The notes under the pieces were generated by a model. The model was not told the DNA's origin. It saw nothing but the letters and a program-made list of their open reading frames with translations, and did not search any database. DNA of 64,000 nucleotides from assembly GCA_014526335.1 (NCBI GenBank), contig JACTAT010000040.1, forward strand, positions 132,565 to 196,564. Direction: 5' to 3'. Source of the stretch: Chrysaora quinquecirrha. Lineage: Eukaryota > Cnidaria > Scyphozoa > Semaeostomeae > Pelagiidae. Below are positions 61,740 to 64,000 of this stretch, piece by piece (position 1 is the stretch's first letter; each line of letters opens with the position of its first letter). The position numbers and the translations under genes are program-made.

Positions 61740-62850
61740 ATCTCGCAAAAAGGATAACTGTTTTTTTAATGAGGTTTGGTCAAATAAGGTCGGAGAATTC
61801 GAATCCATGATGCACCAAAAATTTTTCCTGGAAGTAGTCTTAATTGGGACCAAATTTCGCTTAATAAAGTTGACCAATAAAATTGCGCCTTTCAAAATCT
61901 TATAAACAGTTTTAAACAGACTTGAACATTTGGATATAACTCAATGAAAACTAGTATGGCTCATCATCATTGTGATCAGTATAGACTTTTGTAACTCGCG
62001 TAGCTTTTTACAGATTGGGGGTCCAGCTATATATAATACTGCAATTGTCCGATAAGTGTGCATGACTGCCTAAAAAGCTATTTAGGGAGCTCCAGCACCA
62101 TCAAAATTTTGGAAAAGTGAAAAAAGACCGTTAACGACTTTTACTGTACCTATCGCCATTCCCAGGGTGTTCACTAAAAAAAAACTTCAAATCTCGAACA
62201 CAGGTAGTCCTTCATAAAACATGGCGTACATCTGTCGTAAATAATTGGCGGGTTTTTGGTAATAGGACCGGCACTCATTAAGTTGTTCTTAGTTTCCTGA
62301 TTGCTGGGGCCGTTGGGTTGGAATAAGCAGGGGGGTCTGAATGTGAAAAAGTTTGTCAGGAAACTGCTAAAATTCAATGCGATGGGCCTTGTAGTATTTA
62401 TTGGTTATGCCAAAACATAGTTTTAACCAACAAATAGAATGTAAAAGTGGAATTTCACAACAGGAAAGTTACAGTGCAATAAGTAAAAAATATTGACTTG
62501 AATATTATGCTAATTTTCACAAGCGGGGGTCCTAATAAGAGCAAAGGGTTGGAAATTTTTCAAAAAATTTATTAGCCAGTGGACGGAAGTTAGGCGATGT
62601 AAAAAAATTGATTCCATATTTGCAAATCATAAGAGTGATGACGTCATCACAAGTTCAAACTAGTAATTCTCCAAATTGGTACGTCGTACTGAAACACTTT
62701 CAAAGACTATTTACTCTACATTTTAAGATCTACCTATTGAAGTAGTCAGCTTTTCAAAAGCGTGGAACATGTTTTATTGACTTAATATGGCCTAATTACT
62801 GCTTTCGGGAGGACCTTCGGACGTTTTTAAGAGGCATATAAGCGTGGTCC
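61740..62850. mobile_element. Diverged second copy of the long-TIR element
   Basis: The left part (AAGGTCGGAGAATTCGAATCC at 61786 onward) matches the left arm at about 47156. The right part (GATGACGTCATCAC at 62637 through GCCTAATTACTGC near 62800) matches the right arm at 47894-48060. AAAACTTCAAATCTCGAACA occurs in both middles. This copy has extra internal sequence and less regular arms. Confidence 0.6.
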
Positions 62851-63033
62851 TCGGTGCAACCCCCGGGGGGGGGGGGTACTTCAATGTGTCCATGATTAGA
62901 CGTGAATCTGGACTTTGACAAAAGGACCCATTTGTATGATAGGATTTTCAAGGATTTCTGACCCATTTGCATGAAAATCGGGTGATTTCAAGCCCTTGTG
63001 TAAGAATTTGGTTGATTTTAAAACCCTTTTACC

Positions 63034-63100
63034 AGTAGCGTAGCCAAGGGGGGCAAGGGGGGCGCTCGCCCCCCCAATAGTGGAAAAGTTGGTGTTTTAG
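63034..63100. mobile_element. hAT-like terminus
   Basis: CAGTAGCGTAGCCAAGGGGG followed by a GC-rich inverted stretch (GGGGGCGCTCGCCCCCC) is typical of hAT element ends. The partner end was not found in the window. Confidence 0.4.
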
Positions 63101-63157
63101 AAAAGTCCCTTTCTGCAATAAAATCAGTGGGGAGGGGGGGTTAAGAGAAATTCCAAC

Positions 63158-63989
63158 CAGGGCCGTCGCTAGGACTCAACGACCGGGGGGGTGTAACTTG
63201 GCATTTTGCCGACAAAATGGGCGTGGCTTTTTAGAGATGGGTGTGGCTTGACTGTTGCTCTTTCCTTGGCGAATTTCTTTTTGTTTCCCTTGCTTTGCAC
63301 ACAACCGTCAGGCCAGGAATATTATGCTTGAATCATAGAACATCATATAGAAATGGGGGACACACATGCAAGAGGGGTCCGGGGGCATACTCCCCCGGAA
63401 AAATTTTGAAAATCTGAACTCTAAAGGGACTCTATAATGCCGTGAAACACAACCTTTTCAGCTGTTGAACAACAACATTCTAATCATTTGCAAGGTTGAT
63501 TCTTGTATACACTGTATAATTTAAGACCAGTTTGATAATGCACTCTAGAGCGCTTTACAGTTTGAAATAGGACTAAACCGCTAATTTTAGACATGGGCAA
63601 TCTTGGCGACCCCGTGTATTGTATCTCCATCCTATTTGCTGCTGTGCGCTTGTATCTGTTATGGCTGGCAAACTGGCATATACAGATACGATTAGCTGGT
63701 AAGAAAACACTTTCTCTCGGAATTTGCTCGCAGTTAGCAACCCCTTACTGTTATTGATACCTTACATGTCGGCAGCTGTGGAAAGTGGATGCTAGCGGTC
63801 GTCGGCAAAGCTATTTGCTGAACGCTTTCCCGACATTTGCCGACACGTTTATTTTGTTTCTTTTGATTTGCAACATTTCTCGCCCTTAGTTACTATTGCC
63901 GAGAAATTCCGTGCTTCTCAAATTTGCCGACGGAAGACTTGCCTGGGGGGGTGTCACACCCCCCACACCCCCCCATAGCGACGGCCCTG
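63158..63989. mobile_element. hAT-like non-autonomous element at the window's right edge
   Basis: Ends CAGGGCCGTCGCTA and TAGCGACGGCCCTG are perfect inverted repeats. ATTCCAAC is duplicated on both sides (63150-63157 and 63990-63997). An 8-bp duplication and a CAG-start TIR fit hAT. 832 bp, no transposase. A truncated relative is at 42190-42512. Confidence 0.9.
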
Positions 63990-64000
63990 ATTCCAACAAC

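Overview
This is animal nuclear DNA, not bacterial or phage. The window is AT-rich. Its genes are split by GT-AG (and two GC-AG) introns of several hundred bases to over 1.5 kb. It is loaded with LINEs, SINE-like units, short inverted-repeat transposons (MITEs), minisatellites and microsatellites, and it holds a scaffold gap of exactly 500 N. The protein families and the Crypton-like tyrosine recombinase suggest a marine invertebrate, perhaps a cnidarian; the lineage is inference.

Host genes. Three gamma-glutamyltransferase (GGT) genes lie head-to-tail on the plus strand with the same intron positions and phases. GGT-A (5285-12258) has exons 2-7; its first coding exon must lie left of the window. 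GGT-B (23922-32715) has seven coding exons, but no start codon in the first one visible. GGT-C (40838-46421) has six exons with an intact N-terminal membrane anchor; its last exon is not seen and may lie in the gap. Between A and B is one uninterrupted 624-codon copper monooxygenase gene (DBH/MOXD1 type, 15440-17314), unusual among such intron-rich neighbours.

Repeat landscape. 1-5284 holds an inverted repeat around a 5'-truncated LINE. 20158-22245 is a 30-bp minisatellite with higher-order structure. 37345-40310 is a degraded CR1/jockey-like LINE on the minus strand. At least eight short TIR elements can be delimited, six of them with flanking target duplications (TA, TAA, 6-bp or 8-bp); many sit in GGT introns.

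The most unusual part is 54.4-61.0 kb. It contains a decayed Crypton-like element (zinc finger, tyrosine recombinase, Myb/SANT-like domain). Next to it, on the minus strand, is a fossil Rep gene of the CRESS-DNA virus type, an apparent endogenous viral element. The Rep fossil lost its helicase core and was split by a 2825-bp insertion with a 9-bp target duplication. That insertion carries a nearly identical, rearranged copy of the neighbouring Crypton/MITE DNA, plus what looks like a fragment of a beta-propeller gene.
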